Assembly: GCF_000758685.1 (NCBI RefSeq)
Contig: NZ_CP009286.1
Span: 4,494,501-4,558,500 of the forward strand
Direction: 5' to 3'
Origin: Paenibacillus stellifer
GTDB lineage: Bacteria; Bacillota; Bacilli; Paenibacillales; Paenibacillaceae
Length of the DNA stretch: 64,000 nt
The position numbers and the translations under genes are program-made. Shown piece after piece: positions 62,387-64,000 of the stretch. The first letter of the stretch is position 1, and every line of letters begins with the position of its first letter. The notes below the pieces were generated by a model. It did no database searches. It saw nothing but the letters and a program-made list of their open reading frames with translations, and was not told the DNA's origin.

Positions 62387-62671
62387 TTAACCTGAATTTC
62401 GAAAGTGGAATCCTAATTCCTTAAGAGTCTTTTTGAACAACAGCTTGCAGCCAATTAAGGTAATTGCCACCTGAAACAGATCCCATAAAATGAAGCGGGC
62501 AATATTCCCTTCAATCCCTATAACGGAAAAAACCTTAACAAGAGAACTCGAAGGCCCCCGATAGTCATAGGATAAAAAATTCACCAAATGCTGTACGCTA
62601 TATAAAATAAACAACAAAATGATGACCCACGTACTTTTAATAATAACCCCTTTGACCTTTACCAAAATCAT
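62387..62671 (-). pseudogene. Truncated CPBP-type membrane protein
   Basis: About 94 residues: three hydrophobic helices (TWVIILLFILYSVQHLVNFL, IARFILWDLFQVAITLIGC) and the segment KKTLKELGFHFRNSG, like the N-terminal third of CPBP/Abi membrane proteins found beside VanZ genes. It stops directly after the FRN part, before any metal motif, in foreign sequence. Start taken as ATG 62671; no good ribosome binding site distance (GGGGAG is one base away). Confidence 0.55.
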
Positions 62672-62755
62672 ACTCCCCCACTTATCTTGGTAAGTATCAA
62701 TATTCCATACTTTTCTAGAAATCACCTGCAAATATAGGCCGCAACATTCACGCGA

Positions 62756-63286
62756 TCAAGCCCGCCGCTCCCCGGTGACCCTTCTCCCCTTATGGGCAGC
62801 AGATGACTTTATGTATTTGCCGTAAAATCGATAGACGACGTAGCCCGATAACGCCCCTGTGGTGTTAAGGATTAGATCATCGACATCAAAGCTCCCGATA
62901 GAAAAAATAATCTGTGAGCATTCCAGGCATAAGCTGAGCACGAACGATCGGATGAGCACGCCTATAAATGACATCTTGTGGTTCGTAGATAATACCAGAA
63001 ATATGCCGAACGGCATGAAGATCACGATATTGCCAACCAGATTGATGAGATCGAGGCTCGACTGATTGTGAATATTACGGGATATGGACAGGAACGGCGT
63101 AAAATTGGCGAGCTGCAGCCGGTACATGATACGCCCAGGATTGGCCATAAATTTTGACAGCTGCTCCCACAGAAAGGGGACATTGATCGAACCAAACTTA
63201 AATAGAATCACTTTGAGCAAGGCATACATATATAAGGCGAACAGTCCCGGCACCATATACTCGCTCCATAATTTTTTAGGCTTCAT
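62756..63286 (-). CDS. VanZ family protein
   Basis: Membrane protein of 176 residues with the VanZ motifs: LINLVGNIVIFMPFGIFL (about 81-98), an E-x2-Q pair in LECSQIIFSIGSFDVDDLIL (about 120-140) and NTTGALSGYV. VanZ proteins raise teicoplanin resistance by lowering its surface binding, and occur widely outside resistance clusters. It follows a VanY-type carboxypeptidase by 36 bases on the same strand, the VanY-VanZ order of Paenibacillus clusters. The start ATG 63286 has AGAGGA upstream at a long distance. Confidence 0.88.
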   Translation of the reverse strand: MKPKKLWSEYMVPGLFALYMYALLKVILFKFGSINVPFLWEQLSKFMANPGRIMYRLQLANFTPFLSISRNIHNQSSLDLINLVGNIVIFMPFGIFLVLSTNHKMSFIGVLIRSFVLSLCLECSQIIFSIGSFDVDDLILNTTGALSGYVVYRFYGKYIKSSAAHKGRRVTGERRA

Positions 63287-63322
63287 TTCTCATTCACATC
63301 CTCTTGATTTTCTGGACGCCGG

Positions 63323-64000
63323 TCAGGGAAGCACTGTTACAATGACTCCATCGACGTTGTTGCCCGATATTTCATAATGGCGATTCGCGGGTACTTGAAC
63401 GGCTGTTTTTTTCCCGACCGGATAATAAGCAATTTCGTAGTTCTTGCCATTAACATCAGCCGACAGGGTCTTGTTCTCTCTCAGATACTCCAAATATTGC
63501 TCCAATGTAAAATCGTTCTCCTGCATAATCATGCTGTGCGGTAATCCGACATAGCGAAAATGCCAGGGCTCATACTGGATTCCCGTAATCGCCGCCTTGT
63601 CCTTCGGATAACGCAGAACGAACCCGTACTCCGATGCATGCTGTTCCAGCCACTTTCCTTCAGGCGCCTGGCTCATTTCCTCTTCGGTAGAACCAATATC
63701 CAGGGACAAACCCAGGTTATGCTCGCTATGGCCCGCCGGCAGAGCGTAATCAGCACCTTTTTCCCGATATAACTTGCGCTGTTCTGAAGCGTCCCGGTAA
63801 CCGCTGCTGATCATAAAGTGACGAACCCCGTCTTCTCTGGCGGCGCTTATCATGGATACAAACTGCTGCGCAACGCTCTCTGACAGCCGGATCGTATTGT
63901 TCAGCACACTGTAGCCCTGTACCAGCTCCTTATGCTGGAACAGATTGACCACATCGGATTTCACCCCTTGCGAATGAACAGCATGCTCCTTATTGACCAA
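63323..64000 (-). CDS. vanY: VanY-type D,D-carboxypeptidase, 5' end cut by window
   Basis: M15B zinc peptidase that trims the terminal D-Ala from peptidoglycan precursors. At least 225 residues are visible, in frame to the right edge, so the start and signal anchor lie outside. Zinc and active-site motifs: SSGYRDASEQ, the SEHNLGLSLDIG box (SxHxxGxAxD with L for A) and the catalytic EPWHFRYVG. After the domain there is an extra 60-residue C-terminal part (LADVNGKNYEIAYYPVGKK-like) ending in GVIVTVLP. It is coupled to vanZ downstream; no vanH/A/X genes are in view, so vancomycin resistance cannot be claimed. Confidence 0.85.
   Translation of the reverse strand: MVNKEHAVHSQGVKSDVVNLFQHKELVQGYSVLNNTIRLSESVAQQFVSMISAAREDGVRHFMISSGYRDASEQRKLYREKGADYALPAGHSEHNLGLSLDIGSTEEEMSQAPEGKWLEQHASEYGFVLRYPKDKAAITGIQYEPWHFRYVGLPHSMIMQENDFTLEQYLEYLRENKTLSADVNGKNYEIAYYPVGKKTAVQVPANRHYEISGNNVDGVIVTVLP

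Noticed and set aside
1..64000. CRISPR array, tRNA or rRNA genes
   Set aside because: No regularly spaced direct repeats with unique spacers and no cloverleaf or rRNA sequence was noticed on reading; a dedicated scan was not possible.
63323..64000. Vancomycin-resistance cluster
   Set aside because: Only VanY and VanZ are visible; without vanH/A/X homologues resistance cannot be claimed.

Overview
The window looks like a chromosomal segment of a Paenibacillus-type Firmicute. It has AGGAGG-type ribosome binding sites, sigma-A-like promoters, a YjcZ-type spore small protein, EcsAB, YesM/YesN-type two-component regulators, LplB/YtcP-type sugar permeases, a Thr T-box and a VanY/VanZ pair. Core regions are GC-rich. 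About 21.4-36.4 kb and 52.6-62.7 kb are visibly more AT-rich and carry most of the accessory material.

Layout. 0-3.3 kb: flavin-binding split-barrel protein (cut by the left edge), aminotransferase, DUF1304 membrane protein, YjcZ-like and another tiny membrane protein. 3.5-14.1 kb (minus strand): a compact dextran/isomalto-oligosaccharide island made of a two-component system, two permeases, a lipoprotein binding protein, a GH66 dextranase-like enzyme without signal peptide and a GH13 oligo-1,6-glucosidase; a strong hairpin separates the binding-protein and GH66 genes. 14.4-21.4 kb: DEAD-box helicase translationally coupled to ecsA-ecsB, a short-chain dehydrogenase, a CheX-like protein, a LysR regulator and HisJ-type histidinol phosphatase.

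21.4-36.4 kb is a decay zone: broken phosphotransferase, epoxide-hydrolase scrap, TetR scrap, nitroreductase without start, a frameshifted macrolide-type glycosyltransferase behind a stand-alone AICAR transformylase, an IS110-family element with a possible bridge-RNA region, a frameshifted PhnB, a WYL regulator cut in two by a DDE insertion sequence with a 4-bp AGAT duplication, and a broken MerR-GGDEF fusion. Intact genes here include the ABC1 kinase, VOC, HxlR, transglutaminase-like and metallo-beta-lactamase-fold proteins.

36.5-52.6 kb is housekeeping: Tat-exported metallophosphoesterase, K+ channel, frameshifted DUF3891, MBL hydrolase, sdhCAB with a divergent LysR gene, T-box-controlled thrS, KtrAB-type K+ uptake, a CPBP protease and a nucleotidyltransferase behind a promoter-leader-terminator arrangement that looks like an attenuator.

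53.5-62.7 kb is a defence-like island on mostly the minus strand. It starts with a complete retron: PRTase-fold effector, winged-helix protein, an ncRNA bounded by a perfect 15-nt inverted repeat (a1/a2), and a retron reverse transcriptase with NAxxH, YADD and VTG motifs. Then come a methyltransferase-like protein, a GNAT gene broken in an A7 run, and a two-gene unit (Ser/Thr kinase with DAG in place of DFG, plus a 402-residue unknown protein) convergent with a winged-helix protein. This block is bracketed by imperfect direct repeats. The window ends in a truncated CPBP gene, vanZ and vanY (cut by the right edge).
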